Counted from the stretch's first letter, positions 12,514 through 25,977 are shown. The stretch is DNA of 64,000 nucleotides from Dallia pectoralis (GCA_029465975.1 CM055747.1:9895390-9959389), one strand, 5' to 3'. Numbers and translations: made by a program. Notes: a model not told the origin generated them from the letters alone.

Positions 12514-13639
12514 GGTAAGCATCGTTTGCAAGGCTTTGTTTTAGTGTTGTAAACAAATGTACAGAATGATTTCATCCTTGATCTCATACACATACAAGTG
12601 TTTTTAAGTCTGTTGGTGAGAAATGTAATTTATTGCATGTTTCTGTCATACACAGGGATCAGCCATAATGAATTAGTCTTTAAAGATTAAATCCCAAGGC
12701 CACAGGGCAGTGAAGGGGACATTGCCCTGTTTTGGAGGATGTAAACATGGCCATAAATCATCCCCAGCTTCCAATTAGCTCACTTATACCTTTTCATTAT
12801 CCTGTAACATATTAGTAGCCTACTATAGCTACTAAATGTCGGTAACCAATAATGCAAATAGCTGAAGTGTAAACGCATTGAAGAGGATTAGGGTTAGTAC
12901 TTCGCTCAAAGGCAAATAAGGAAATCCCCTTGAAAGCTCAAGGTTTCAAACCAGCAATATTTCAATTACTGGCGCTCAAAGCGCTTGGCTACTTCCCAGG
13001 CTTCGGGAGGTTCGCTACTTGAAAGGTTCCTACAAAAATTAATCGGCATTGTATTTCCAACAGCTTAAATAATGATTAGGTGCGTGCCACTTAATTGGGT
13101 CCCATTGTTCAATTATGTTTCATCTTTAGCTAGCCCTTTTCAGAACAGCCCAACAGGGATGGGGGGGTGAATTAGATAATGAGTGACTGCCTGAATGAGC
13201 TGGCGTGTGAGTGAAGGACTTAAGGAGGGACTGAGTGAAGGGGTGAGTATAATATGAGGGAGAGACTGGAATGAGATACTGAGTGAAGGAATGAGCGAGG
13301 GATTGAAGTGTGACTGTTTGAGTATGTACTCAATCAGTCACAAACTTACAAAATCAGCAGATGATCAAATAATGTATTCCTTCACTGTATGAGTGTAACT
13401 GGCTAAAGGCAGCCAACATAGTGTCCGGTAGACGCTGTTCCACAGGGGGCTCTCTCTCCTCTCTCAGGCAGCTAGGTTCTTTCAGCTAGCCTGGTTGGTT
13501 CCTGGTGACATGTTGTTCCCATGGTGATGCTTTCTGTACTTTCCTGTTGGTGTGGTTATTCATCTTGCTTTTGTTCCTGCATTGTATGGTGGAGTGTTTC
13601 AGACAATACTTATCCACACAAAACTGCTGCAACATCCAA

Positions 13640-14760
13640 TTACTTCCAGGGAAGAAATGAAAGAATGTGTGACATTTTGTTTACTTTAAAATAATGAGAT
13701 AAACGTGCTTTTTTATCTTTAGAGTTGCCATAAAAAAATCTAGATACAAAATTTGCACAACCACACACACACCCACACCCACACACGCACACACAAACAT
13801 GTATTTTGTCTTTTTTATCTTTGAGGAAGCCGGAAACCCAGAAATCCATGTTGCCTATTCCCTAACCCTAATCATAACCTTTGCTTGTCCTCAATAAGCT
13901 AACTTAAAATAAACCTAGCCCTAACCTTTTACCGTAAACCTTAACTGTAATGCCAAAGATATAAAAGTAACACTATGCTCATTTGTATGTTTTTCACTAA
14001 ATCTGACCCCTTTGTTGGAAATCACATTTTTCCCAGGACCTACCAAATGAAAACACTTGGACCAAATTCTTTTTCGGTCCTTTGTCTTTGTTGGGACATC
14101 ACATATACAAATAAGAGCTTGTTTTGCTTCTATGTTTGTAAACAGCTACTTGGAAAATATATATACACAGTCAGCCCTAAAAATACTTGGGGAGTTAAAC
14201 ATTTCATTGGGCTCTGTTTTCCAGCATCTTTATATTGTGGGACAATGTAGAAAACATTTTCTTAAGTGGTTTATCATGATGGATGACAATACTCTTAAAT
14301 TAATACAACAGACTCCACTTGTCATTGTAAAATTTCAAATCTTCTGTACTCTAATACAGATCCAACAAAACAAAAATATGTGTCACTATCTAAATAACTT
14401 TGTGATATAATTCAACAGCGACCTCTGTATTTTTTGGGACAGTGAAGCATTAATGTCTTTTTTTAGCTCTATGCTTAAAACAGTGGATTGTAAATAAAAC
14501 CATAACTATTTGTAGAGTTTAGCATTTACATTGTCATCTTTAATTTCAAGGTATTTTCGTATATTTACAAAGGTATATAATTTGTTATACTTTTTATACA
14601 ATAACCTTCCACATATATTTACTGAAACAATGGCACAGAGAGTACTTTGTAATGGATATCATGTATTATATATTACATTCAGCCAGCATCAATGGATCTG
14701 TAGTTTTAAATCTTTAGCTTCATATTCAGTGTAAAGGTAAATAATGCATTCCTATATTAT
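13640..14760. other. Gene-free stretch with a CA microsatellite
   Basis: An interrupted (CA)n repeat lies at 13758-13797. The remainder is AT-rich with CCCTAA-type words around 13860-13930. I see no supported gene. Confidence 0.4.
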
Positions 14761-15055
14761 TTTCCATAAGCCTACATCGACATTAAAAATCAGAAAGTCA
14801 AACTTTCCTTGTTTCGGTTCCTACAAATTCACACGGTCCCTGTATTGCATTTATACGCCACTGCGGGTTCGCTAAATTATTTCAGATCTCCAAACTAGCG
14901 TGTCAATTTCACAGACAGTCGATTGCAAAACATCCTGAAACCTCCACAAGAAAATGCACACTGTACTGTTTTCAGTTACACTTTTGAATTACTAAGAGGA
15001 CCGGATTCAGTCAACACCACTGATCTGTTGTTTTGTTGACTGTTGTTAATTGCAG

Positions 15056-15440
15056 AACAGCAGTTTCAGGTGTATAGTGATTGACATTGAACAACAAGCT
15101 TGTGAACAACAGACTCTTGCTGGAAGCAACTATGGACCCGGCACCAAATAAAGTTAGTGGGTCTTTTTTGTCTCTGGGGCTGGGGGGGGGGGTTGATTGA
15201 CTGTTTTTTCACACATTTTCTGTTTTACTTGTTTTGCTGTTTCCCATGCAGGCTCACCCAACATCTCCTCAGAAACAGACAGCGAAGAACAGATCCAAGT
15301 CGACTGACGAGGTTCAACGAGCCAAAAAGGTGGAAAACCTCATGCTATATGTCCATCTCCTCATGTGGATGCAAATGTATCTCGAGTCATCTGTAGCTGA
15401 GAGTGACCCCTGTTGGTGTGTCGAGTGTAAACCACCTTAA
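15056..15440 (+). other. Candidate two-exon coding sequence, unrecognised
   Basis: A possible exon at 15056-15152 has an acceptor (TTGCAG), an ATG at 15132 and a donor-like AAA|GTTAGT. A second starts at 15252 after ATGCAG and stays open in the same phase to a stop at 15438-15440. The product would be about 70 residues: a basic stretch (KQTAKNRSKSTDEVQRAKK), then a short hydrophobic stretch. I recognise no family. It could be decayed 5' exons of slc34a1 or chance. Confidence 0.2.
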
Positions 15441-16832
15441 CTGCAAGTCTTCCTATGAAACAAAAAGACATAGAGAAACAAAAAGACATAGACACATAAA
15501 TGAAGAACTTCATCAAAATCTTGCAAACAAATATTTCACTCGATTAGAAATCCAACCCAATGCTGGTGCATTAAAATATAGCTCAGACTACCACAGTGCA
15601 AATACAATTTAAAAGGTGGAAAATCCCACATAAAAACAAAACATTTAAAGGAAGTCCACCAACCAAGCACACGGGGCAGAGCTTGGACGTCTACATCCAA
15701 ATCCCCACAAAAACATGACATGCAAATTAAGGGTTTCACCTAATTCAGTCAGAGAAGTACCAAGCATTTATGGGCATATATCCAAATTGGCTTTTTGGCC
15801 CAGTTAAATGAAGACTTAACCAATATCTAGACAGGGGAATAATATGAATGCATACATCAACTACTGGAGTGTGGTTAGGGGTCAGAGAAATAGAGAACAT
15901 TTGAAAACATTTGATATAGATGAATTTATATAAAATCCTTAACCCCGGTTGACCCCACACCTCAACCAGGGCAGCAGTTACTTACTTGACGTTTCTCAAT
16001 AATGGGGCAAAAAGGACCTCAGTTAATGTAACCACTGTTTGTCTGAAATGTAACTGAGCTCTTTTACCATTTGTTAGTATGCTAATAAAAGCCTGTTTTA
16101 TCTAGGCCTTTCACACACCACAGAAATCATTGCCAGGGAAGCCGGAAATGGAAAACAAGGTGGCTATAACTCACTTTATTCCATGTCTATCAGATTATTC
16201 TGAGCTGAAACTTCTTCAATATTCTTAGGATTTATTTCCCGACTCCTACATTTTTTCATTTATTCTCTATCTCTCTCTTTTGCTATGCTAGGGGGCCACT
16301 GAGACCCAGTTTTCCTCCTCAGAATAGCTGCAATGGCCTTACCTTACCAGGGTCAGAGGACGAACAAACACAGAAACAATCCTTTCCTATGGATGTCTAC
16401 TTCATGAGAAAAAACACATCGCTTTTGTAAATGTCTTAATATTTTGTTGTTGTTAGGTGTCATCCAGCAAAACACTTGTGCTACAATTGATCTAGGGGGT
16501 AATACAAATGTTTAGGTTGGGGATTTCTTGTACATGTTATCCCATGGATGTTTGAATTTGGTATTTTGGGTCCATCATACTGATTGTCTTAAACAACATT
16601 TCAGCCATGTGCAAAAATACCTATTTATTATTCTACTTGTCTTGGTAACCGATTTATGATAGCAATTATGGCCCCTCTGGGGTTTGATGAGAATGGCCAA
16701 TAGACCACAGATTCTTCTCTTATTGAGACAAAGCAATGCAGAGTAATTTTAAATGTAATGTTGGTCAAATGCAACAACCCCCCTTCTTGTTGTTACGAAG
16801 TGGTTGTAAACATAAGTACTACATTTTTTGCG
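15441..16832. other. Gene-free stretch
   Basis: AT-rich sequence with no recognisable exon or complete element. Confidence 0.35.
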
Positions 16833-17267
16833 CTAAATACGCTGTTTGTAATGGCCAGGAACACCCAATCCGGCCTTACTATAAAACCACACAGTGACGG
16901 AGAATACAATATCATGAAATATTTTGTCACAATCAATGTCGGTGTGTTTTGAAAATGTAAAACAATTTAACCTGTAAAAATACCATCTTGTGTTTTCTTC
17001 TGAGGTGTTAATGTGTGAACACGCAACAAGGAAAGTATACTCTTCATCCTTGAAAATGAAGGCAGCTGAATTGTCCACTCTAATGGAAAGTGGTCCAAAT
17101 GTTGAAATCACGTAATTCTTCAGATCACCAAAACTAGTGTGTGTGTTAGGTTTTACTGAGAGTGCCAGAGATTTACTATCGCACTGGTGACCCATCAAAG
17201 AAAATTCATCTTTCCCAGCGTGGATGTTTGGTTTAGGGTAAAACGTACAATTGTGGTTAGTGTTCAT
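16833..17267 (-). other. Unassigned 144-codon open frame
   Basis: The minus-strand frame is open for 144 codons with a protein-like composition. Distinctive stretches are GHQCDSKSLALSV, FGPLSIRVDNSAAF and DEEYTFLVACSHIN. The ATG sits in CCTAAACC-type intronic-looking DNA, so the true unit may be an exon rather than an independent gene. I could not assign it to a family. It is antisense to the rgs14-slc34a1 block. Confidence 0.25.
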
Positions 17268-18764
17268 TTCTCGGGTTTGGTTTAGACATTAGGTAGTAGG
17301 CAGTAGTTATAGGTCTAGTATATAAGTATAAAGGTCAGGCTATTGAGGGAAAACTGAATGTAAATATGGCGTATTGTGCTGTAAATCATCATGCCTGTCT
17401 ACCGTTTGTGGCCAGAATTTATTTTATTTGTCCAATATTCAGAAATATCACTAAAAGCTGAGGGCGATGACAATTCAGGACTATTCAGACAATTCTGTTC
17501 AGGAATCAGGAACAATATTTACAGCTCTGGGGTACAACATCATTCAATTACATTCCTGTCCAAAGTAACCTCACAGGAAGTGGGCAGTCAAGCTGCTCAA
17601 TGAATATCAGGATTTGCCTGCTTCTCCAAGTCATACCACAAGATGTCACACTGTACATTCCCATTTCACACACATTTCAACACATGCAATCGAATCAAAG
17701 ATGGAAAACTCCCATGTTTAGGAAGACCTACAAAAGAAGGTTGTCCATCTAGCAGTCTTAACAGGAGTACATTTCCATTGCAAGGTTTTGGGAAGAAGAT
17801 GAGAAGACACGTCTATATACTAGTTGTTAGTAATCTAAGCAAAGTTTTCATAGCCTAGTAATAAAGATGCCGTTCTGTGGTCATGTTTATATCATCCATA
17901 GTTTGGAACATTTCGTCCAGTGTGTTGTATCTGGGCACAGAATTTATTATTTATTTTTTAATCAAAAGGGATTAAGGAGAGAATGTGTGGCATCGGACAT
18001 TACCTTCGGTTTTGTGGCCTTGTACACATTCACAAAAGCTGTACACGACCAATTGAAAGGTTGAGAACAAAAAGCATAAAGCTAGAAGATGGTAGATAAA
18101 AGAATTACCCATTAAATTACTGAAAATCTCCTTAGTACAAGAATGAACGCAATGTTAACTGTTGCATAACTTACCAAATATAGCATTTAAAAAAATGTCC
18201 TGCTCAACTACTCCAAACTGCTTATAATATTTTGAATGTTCTGTTTAGCTTATGCTTTAGAGGAGCAGTAATCACAGTCACTCATGTCAATTCTATTTAT
18301 CTCTGACTGGTCAGAGACTTTTCTACAATAGTAAAGGCCTCTGACGTGTCCAGTCCCATGACAACATGACCCTCCAGGAATAATCACGTCTTTGGTGAAA
18401 AAGAAATCCCTGAAAACAACAGCAAAACCTGCAGTGAATCCCAATCTGGAAAAGCCCAAAGAGTATTTACACAATCAGAAATAGAATATAGACCTTACAC
18501 ATATTTTGGAAACAGTAACATGTTCATTCCGAATGAGGGAATGTTGTTTGTTCCCATGGTCATCGATTCGCCAACTTGAACCACATGTCAACGTGGCTCA
18601 TCTTAGATTTGGAGCTTGTTATTTTTAACCTGCAGGCAGTGTTTTCTCAACGCCCCAGAGTCGAAGAGAGAGAACAAAATCAGTCTACTCTAGACCTTGT
18701 CTGCTCGCTGGATGTTTGTCGCATTCCAGTTAGCTGGAGGTAACCATTTCAGGTTTGTCAGGAA
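17268..18764. other. Gene-free stretch
   Basis: Short frames only. I saw no convincing slc34a1 exon here, although its 5' exons would be expected between 12 and 20 kb. Confidence 0.35.
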
Positions 18765-19167
18765 TGTTGTCGGTGTTCGGAAGGATGAATCCAGACGTAT
18801 ACGGAAAAAAGTTTCAGTATTTTTATTAGCCCACGGACCAACCCGTAAATGGACTTAACTAACCCGAAGGCAAAGACCGGTGCGACGCAGCGCACAAACT
18901 CAAATGTAAAGGAACCCGCGCTAACAATGAGCCCCGGGCGTAACAGGCAACACGTAACGGATAAACAATTCCACACAAAGACAACCAACACACAGGGAGC
19001 TTATATAGACCGCTAATGAGATAATGGACACCAGGTGTAGTGATGACGAGACTGAACAAGGTGTGCAGGGAGGGTGGAGATTCGGTGATGACTAATAGGC
19101 CGGGGAGAACGACCGCCGAATACCGCCCGCAGGTGGAGCTGCCGCTCCCCCTGTTGGAGTCGTGACA
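18765..19167 (-). mobile_element. Solo LTR, about 403 bp
   Basis: Read on the minus strand it starts TGTCACGACTCC, has TATATAAGC about 150 bp in and AATAAAAATAC in the last third, and ends CA: promoter and polyadenylation signals in LTR order. The flanks do not give a clean 5-bp duplication (AGGAA against AGGTT). No internal region adjoins it. Confidence 0.65.
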
Positions 19168-19432
19168 AGGTTCATCCTGGTTCAATACTTTATTACTACT
19201 CCCCTGTCAGCCTCTAATAACAACAAAACAAACTTTATAGGATGTCGTAAAAAATACAAAAACACTAGTCTAGCCATTGGACTTTTTTCACATTTTGTTG
19301 TATATTATTGCAATTCCATTGAGAACAATCTCGTCCAATATTTTTATTTAAGTCAAAGTAGAAGAAAAATGTATATTTCTCATGTATAAAAGTATTCAAT
19401 AAATGGCACATCTGTGGGTAACTAAAACACAC

Positions 19433-19844
19433 TGTCACGATTGGTGTGGTGGCGTTGCTACACTTCCATTTCGGTGATCCACTTCCGTGTTTTTGTTCTC
19501 ACTAGCTGTGATTACTTCCTCTTTCACGTGGTCACAGCTGTTAGTAATCTGTCACTTTATCTGGGATATAAGAGGGTCGCGAGCAGTGCACTCGTTGCTT
19601 CGCATTGTTTCCATGTCACATTATGTTAGAGGTGAGTGTTGTTTTTGTATAGTTGCTGTTGTTTTGAATGTTCGATTATAAGATGCTATATATGCGCACT
19701 TTGATTTCAAGTACAACAGTTGTAGTGTTTTTTCGCCGTTTACGGTTTGTTTTAAGTTCGTGTCTTGAAATAAACCCACCTGTTCTAAACGGATACATTG
19801 GCTCTGCACCTGGCTTCCTGCACTACACCCTACGGTTCGTGACA
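19433..19844 (+). mobile_element. Solo LTR, 412 bp, with exact 5-bp duplication
   Basis: It starts TGTCACGATTGG and ends TTCGTGACA. CACAC flanks both sides (19428-19432 and 19845-19849). GGGATATAAGAGG at about 19563 is TATA-like and GAAATAAACCC at about 19767 supplies the poly(A) signal. It shares several words with the LTRs at 45.3 and 46.2 kb (GAGGTGAGTGTTG, CTCGTTGCT, GCTCTGCA), so it belongs to a related family. Confidence 0.8.
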
Positions 19845-20065
19845 CACACCTTAAAAGTATTCTGTTATTTGTTTTCATAAATCAAGGACATTTCTTCTTA
19901 CTCTTTCTTTTAGGTCATAATTTTAGAGTGACAATAATGGGGCAGATCCATCCACATTTAATTTCCTTCATACTCCCACGACTACAGCGTCATTTTAAAA
20001 TCCAAACTTCTGCACCTGACCTCTGGAGCGCGTCCTCTCACCACAGGCCAGTCGCTGTTTGTTCC

Positions 20066-23000
20066 TCTGTGTCAATTGACAGGCAAAGTGGCTGGGGACA
20101 TCTGTAAGGACAATGCCACCCTGTTTAACCTTGTGGCAGCTCTGGTAGTGTGCCACTTGGTGACAGTGCTGATACAGAGCTCCTCCACTTCCACCTCCAT
20201 TGCCAGCCTGGTCTTTTTGTAACGTAAGTCACATACAGCCACAGCTACAGCTCGGCTGAACAAAAAGGAATGCCGGCCCAGAAGTGACATCAGAGAAATG
20301 AACGCAAACTCATGACACCAAGCTAGACTTTCCTCCAAGGAAACAATAAAACCCAAAGAAAGACGAAGCTCCTAACAGAGCCACTTTTTCTTCCAGTCCG
20401 TCTCTGAGGGATAACCCTTAAGCCAGTAGGGTTCAGATGGGTTGGGTCTGTTATATGTCTCAAGACTTGATAGTTTATTCTGTCTGGTAGTGTTCCTGAC
20501 GAAACTAAGAAACAAAAGACACAACACATCCGGCATGACCAGTAACCACTAAGCTTCAGGGCTAATTCCTGTCAGATGTGCTCAAATAGGCATGTCCCTT
20601 GACCTGGCAGATGTACCAGAAATATCCTTACAATAATTGTTATTCTTACCTAGCAGGACAGACGGTCATTCTAGCAGGACAGGGCCTGGGCTTTGCTATG
20701 TTATGTTGAAAATCACAGAGACCAATATTTTTTTAGGTTCACATTCTAGGTTAATAGACTATGAGTAATGGGTTGGTCTATGATCTCACACATGTAATGC
20801 TGTTTTTTGACAAACTTCACCAGAATTGAAATATCAGATTTTATTCACGGGCTCAAGAAGGGTTATATACTGTAATAACACAGCGTCTCCACGACTTAGT
20901 CAGTAGAGGGCGCTGCAGGCATGAATTCGTCCTTAGATGTGCCCCACAGCTCTAAACTTATAACACTTTAATTCTGGCCAGGACGGCCAAACCTACCTTG
21001 TCAAAGTGGCACCACCAGTGTAAAAGCTGAATTCTTTCTCGAGCAAAGTAAAAGATATGTCATTCTGCCCCTAAGCAAGGAGCCTAACCTTAATTACTTC
21101 AAGTTCTTTGCTGAACGGAATGGGTAACAGAGTGCTCTGTAGTGATGGATAACCAATAAATCTCAAACTAAATGTGAATAATTCTAGAGCATCTCTCTCC
21201 TGACCCCCTCTGAGACAAGATAGCTAAGCTGCTTACAAACAAACACACACCCTACCGCAGTGCACAATAGGTCTGGATTACAATAAGACCAAATGACAAG
21301 ATGAAAGAATGTTTGTTGATGCTTTGCCTTGGTAAATTGAGTATGATATTGATAAATGGTGGTTTATAGTACTGCTTTCCTGTGCAGTTATCAATGTGAG
21401 GTCTGCCATTCCTATCATGGGACCCAATCTTGGGACATCTGTCACCAAAGAACGTCTGATGCAGGCAGGGGAGAGAGATGACTTTGAGTATAACGTTATT
21501 TTCTACGCTTGTAACACCTAAGATGTCAGTCTTGATTCTGGATAAATAGGTTGACCTCAGTTCAACACCAGCTGTAACTTACCTACAAGATTCCGCATAT
21601 TAAACTGCTATTATTTATTACTATTTGATTCACGCGTGCTAGATCACGGTCAACCCGACAGCTGTCCAGGAACAGGTTGGGCCTCAAAACGATTTAGTGT
21701 TATGCGTGAAGCACATTTTCCATTTATTGTAGGGTGTTTCATGGCTGTTTCATCTGGCTGTCAGTGCTGGTGCCTCTGCCCCTAGAGGCTTCCACAGGCC
21801 TGCTGTGCAGACTGTCTCAGGCAGTGGTGGACACGGTCAAATCTGTCCTGGAAAGAAAGCCTCGAAGTTCCTCAAAGTCATAAAACCCCTGACCAAACTT
21901 ATTGTACAGGTACTTAGCCACTCATCAAACATTGTACGGCATGGGTTCATTGGTCAAACACATGTATAACATGCCCAGGAAAACACAAAGACTTTGGATA
22001 GTCCCTGCTTTTATTCCAACTATTTTTCACTTCTTCTATTTTTCACTATTTGATCTCAGGTATTGACACGGGAGAGAAGAGCTTGAGGAACCATTATTGG
22101 CTGAGCGTGATGGGAATTATGTTAGGCGTCAGCAGCTGGTATCAAAGACGGATCTCCTTCTCGCTTCTTGTAGTCCTCAGTGAACATTTCTGTCATTGAC
22201 TCCCTCAACTCTACACAACACTGCTTGCAATGCACAACACGGAACACAATTGTACTTGTAAAGATGCACAAATGTACGTTAATATCATTTAATTCTAGAA
22301 AGAGCGAGTCAGTGCTGTCACTGACTACAAAGTAATACAAAGCTGCAATATCAGAATCACTGACTCGGTCTTCTGTTGGTGCCACTAGGTAGACATCTGT
22401 TTGTGAATTCCTCATTGTCAGATCTGGCGTTCAGCATAATTCTGCTCTCTGTTTGGGTAGCTGGCAGGTTATGTGGCTGTCGTGGTTGGGGCTGTCATCA
22501 TTTGTGGTCCAGAGCACAGTGTTCACGTCTGCCATCACTCCTCCGCTGACCACTGGGAGTTCTGGACCTGTTCCTGGACCTGTTCTTACACCAGGGCTCA
22601 CACGTTGAGGCTCTGAGAATATGACACCTGGAATCTTCAAACTTACTATGACAAGGGGTTGATTAATTCCCCTGAGGTGGTGAGCGGTAAAACAGTTTTT
22701 GAGTAGGTGGCGCTAGTTCGTCTTCAAGCATACGCATGGCATTTCTTATCTAATTAATGTCATTTCCTTCACACTTCTTTTAGTCAGTGGAACATTATTA
22801 ACCACAGTAAAAAATGCAGGGTGCTTGTTTTGATCTTTTCGTTTACATAAATTTGCGTCCGCTATAACGCTCACAGGAGGAAGTGCATGTGTCAGTATGA
22901 AGTAACGATGCACGTCGAATAGCAAAGCCAGGTGGGTTATTTGCCAGAGAGCTGATCCGTTTCTTGCTCCCTGGCAGACAGGGGCAGGAAGTTACTGAGC

Positions 23001-23710
23001 CATGGAATCTCCCTGACGACAAATCTTTTCTGACAAAGCCAACGTAAGAAAATCTCATCTCACAGTTGATAGCTGTCTTGCATATACGGTATTTGTCTGA
23101 TTTCTCTATTAAACAAAGCTCCCCCACACAACCCTATTTCAGTGCTCTGCAAATGGTCTGCACACTGGAATTGGGCCTTTTGCTCAGGGATCAAAGAATT
23201 GGGACAACTACCACAGCGACCCCAGCAGCGCTGGCCAGCCCCAGACACAAGCTGGCTGTGGCTATTCAGGTAAGCATATCCGATCCTTTTACACTAGCAC
23301 CGCTTCACATGGCTGGGATCTTTTTATTTATTTCCACAGGGGTTGATACAACTATTGTACATTGGGCTGCAGGTAACCTAAACCTTAATTTGAATCCCAG
23401 AATTAATGAGGTCAAACAAATCCATTGTCTGTACCTTAACCACACCGGCAACAGAAAATGCTCCCAACTGTAAATGGCAATATCTTCAGTTACTTACCTG
23501 GTGAAATAAAAAATGCCTTCATATAAGCTTTTATATCATCTGTTTTTAACCTGGTCTGCTCTACTGGTGGCATTATGTCATTTGTTCTTCAACATACTGT
23601 GAATCTTCCTGTGGTACCCTGGGCCTCTCACCTGGGTGCCCATCCATACGGCCAGGACTCTGGGACAGCGCATATGAAATATTCCAGAAAAAATATCACT
23701 GGCAATTAAT
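20066..23710 (+). pseudogene. slc34a1: Type II Na/phosphate cotransporter (NaPi-II), pseudogene
   Basis: SLC34 proteins carry phosphate with sodium across apical epithelial membranes. Six exon remnants follow family order. About 20083-20222 has the first signature, QSSSTSTSI, then TAA. About 21388-21487 matches VRSAIPIIMG. About 21733-21909 matches the CFNWLSVL region and ends KVIKPLTKLIVQ, with a frameshift between. About 22467-22640 has FVVQST-VFTS where the family has the second QSSS, then stops. About 23141-23269 has GTTTTA and ALASPRHKL, with a one-base frameshift in SNIG. About 23569-23710 matches LWYPGPLTWVPIHTARTLG, with TGA before it. The multiple independent lesions argue against a working gene. 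It follows rgs14 in the same orientation as in mammals, which favours slc34a1. N-terminal exons were not found. Confidence 0.85.
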
Positions 23711-24528
23711 AGTCTGTCAAAGTTATAACAGAGTTCAATTATGAATATAAATGGCAGGCAAATTGGCGCTTGCTATTCAGGAGGCAATAAAGCGCACACA
23801 CTTGCCTATTATATTTTAACGAGGGACTCAATAGTTTTTCAATGCGTTTAGTGACATTATGTCAAGTCATTTCCACATTTTCAATACTTTATGGGCCTAA
23901 CGTCTCTTCGATTGTCAATGAACAACTTTTAGATGTCAGCTCAAGCTATTTCTAAAGTACTAAAATAAAATGATATGATCGTTCAGCAGAAAATCACAAT
24001 GATCATATATACATCCACAGCAGTTTGATATGCAATTGGAAGCAATCATTAAGCAAAATGCCAAAACGAAAAGATATGAATTGCTTTTTCCTATTTGAAG
24101 AAGCAGTAGAGCAGAGCAAATGGAGTTTCACCAGATCAGACAAATAGCTGCAACTCCAACCAAGGGTTCAGCCGAGACAGGCCCATGTCAGAGACATAGT
24201 GTAAGACTGTAAAAGCTCAGGATGTTCAAAAATAAGTTTGACAGCAGCGTGCATGTAGGATGTTTGACTTCACCCATGATAGACAGGAAGTATGTAAACA
24301 GCAGCCATGCGATGACTACTTCTTCTTGCAGAAGTTGAGGCAGACTTATTATAGCGTATAACTTTTTTTCGCCTGACTGAGAAGTACCGCTTCTGCTATT
24401 GGCTTGAGGATACATACACCAAAGATATTTCACTATTTCAGGTTTTCCTTTCCAAATGTGTGAATTTAACGCATAGCCAAATGACGCATTTATTGTACTC
24501 AAGATTATATTATTTTACTTAATTATAG
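23711..24528. other. Gene-free stretch
   Basis: I see no further slc34a1 exon, no f12, pfn3 or grk6-like coding sequence, and no complete element. Confidence 0.35.
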
Positions 24529-24536
24529 TTTCCTAA

Positions 24537-25678
24537 TAAGGGTGTGACGAGACGCTTAGTCCACGAGACGAGACGAGACACGAGATTGGGTTCACGAGAA
24601 CGAGACGAGATTTTTACAAAAATTTTAAGAAATCCTTAATGATGATATATGAATGGAAAATACTCTTTTATTCAACTGAAAATCACAAAATGCAAAACAA
24701 TTTAGGTGCATTTTGAAATCAACTTGTAATGAATATTATTTTAATGAATTCTAAGCAGTAAAGGACATGCAAACACTGCAAAATATTTTGCTATAAACTA
24801 CCAACTGGCTTCTCCTCTGTATTTCACATTTCAAATCTAACTCCTTTCACAAATCGAACATAAAAAATATAAACTGTATAAATAAAACAAATATATAAAT
24901 AACAGAAATAACACATTAAATGCAAACAGTAAGTGTATCCATAACCAAAGTATTGCTCTCTCAAAACTACAAGTGCAAACAGAAACAAATGTTTTGAAAT
25001 GTCATGAAAAAGATTCTATCAGCTTGTCAAAATACGCATGCGCTGTAGCTGTAAAAATGAATGGTGCCAAAGTCCGACGAGTGTCTGAGAAAGACCGACC
25101 AATTACGAGTGTCCAAAATTAAAGACGTAAACGACTAGTGTAAAAATGACATTACACTAGAAGTAAGCGAATGCAAAAAACATATAGATACACTTGAACA
25201 GATCAAGCGAAAATACATCATTACACTCGTTTTGAACGTCTTATTAGACAACGTGCGTAGTAGAACAAGCGTTTTGAATGTCTTATTAGACAACGTGCGT
25301 TGTCGAACAGGCGTTTTGAACGTCTTATTAGACAACGTGCGTTGTAGAACAGGTGTTTTGAACGTCTTATTAGACAACGTGCGTTGTAGAACAGGCGTTG
25401 TGATCGCGTGAAATGCACTTTTGACACTCGCTTTGGACGGCATGAGGAGGACGCACGTCTCATAACAGGCGATGTCAGCGCTTGTATTTCACAAATTTAC
25501 ACTTGATTTGAACGTTTTCAGCCACAAGAAACGCTTGAAGTGTGTCACGTTTTCAGCCACTGAGCGTTCCATACACGCTGACATCACAACTCACGAGACA
25601 ACTTTTCACCTCGACGAGAATTCTCGTCACGTTTTAATCTCGCGAGATCTCGTAACACAAGATCTCGTCACACCACTA
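24537..25678. mobile_element. Non-autonomous hAT-type element, 1.14 kb, 8-bp duplication
   Basis: The ends are TAAGGGTGTGACGAGACG and, reverse-complemented, TAGTGGTGTGACGAGATC. TTTCCTAA lies on both sides (24529-24536 and 25679-25686), an 8-bp duplication. Subterminal DNA is rich in CTCGTCTCG/CGAGAC words. There is no transposase frame. It contains a 45-bp tandem repeat. Confidence 0.8.
25229..25410. repeat. 45-bp tandem repeat, 4 copies
   Basis: A unit containing TTTTGAACGTCTTATTAGAC and CAACGTGCGTTG repeats four times with small differences. Several frames stay open through it, which produces spurious repetitive ORFs on the minus strand. Confidence 0.9.
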
Positions 25679-25977
25679 TTTCCTAATATACATTTTTGCA
25701 CTCCGTGGAAAACTTCTCTGTCATGTTTCCAAACGCTGTGTGAGTTTTGCTTACTTAAATCTGCCTTAAGATAAGTTGACCGAACGGAGAAAGGGAAGCT
25801 TGGATTTTAAATAAGCTGATTGCTTTAAAAATACATTTGACCACTCCTAACCTCTCCTCAATTCTGAATGAGGGGTGTAGGTTTGGAAGGACGGAGCCAG
25901 GTGCAGATCCGAATAACGCTATCTGCCTTGATTGACCAGCAAATGCGAGACGGCCGACCCTTCAACAGAGATGTAAT

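Noticed and set aside
20083..23710. Functional slc34a1 with assembly errors
   Set aside because: Some one-base shifts could be errors, but altered conserved residues, lost splice sites and several in-frame stops together favour true decay.
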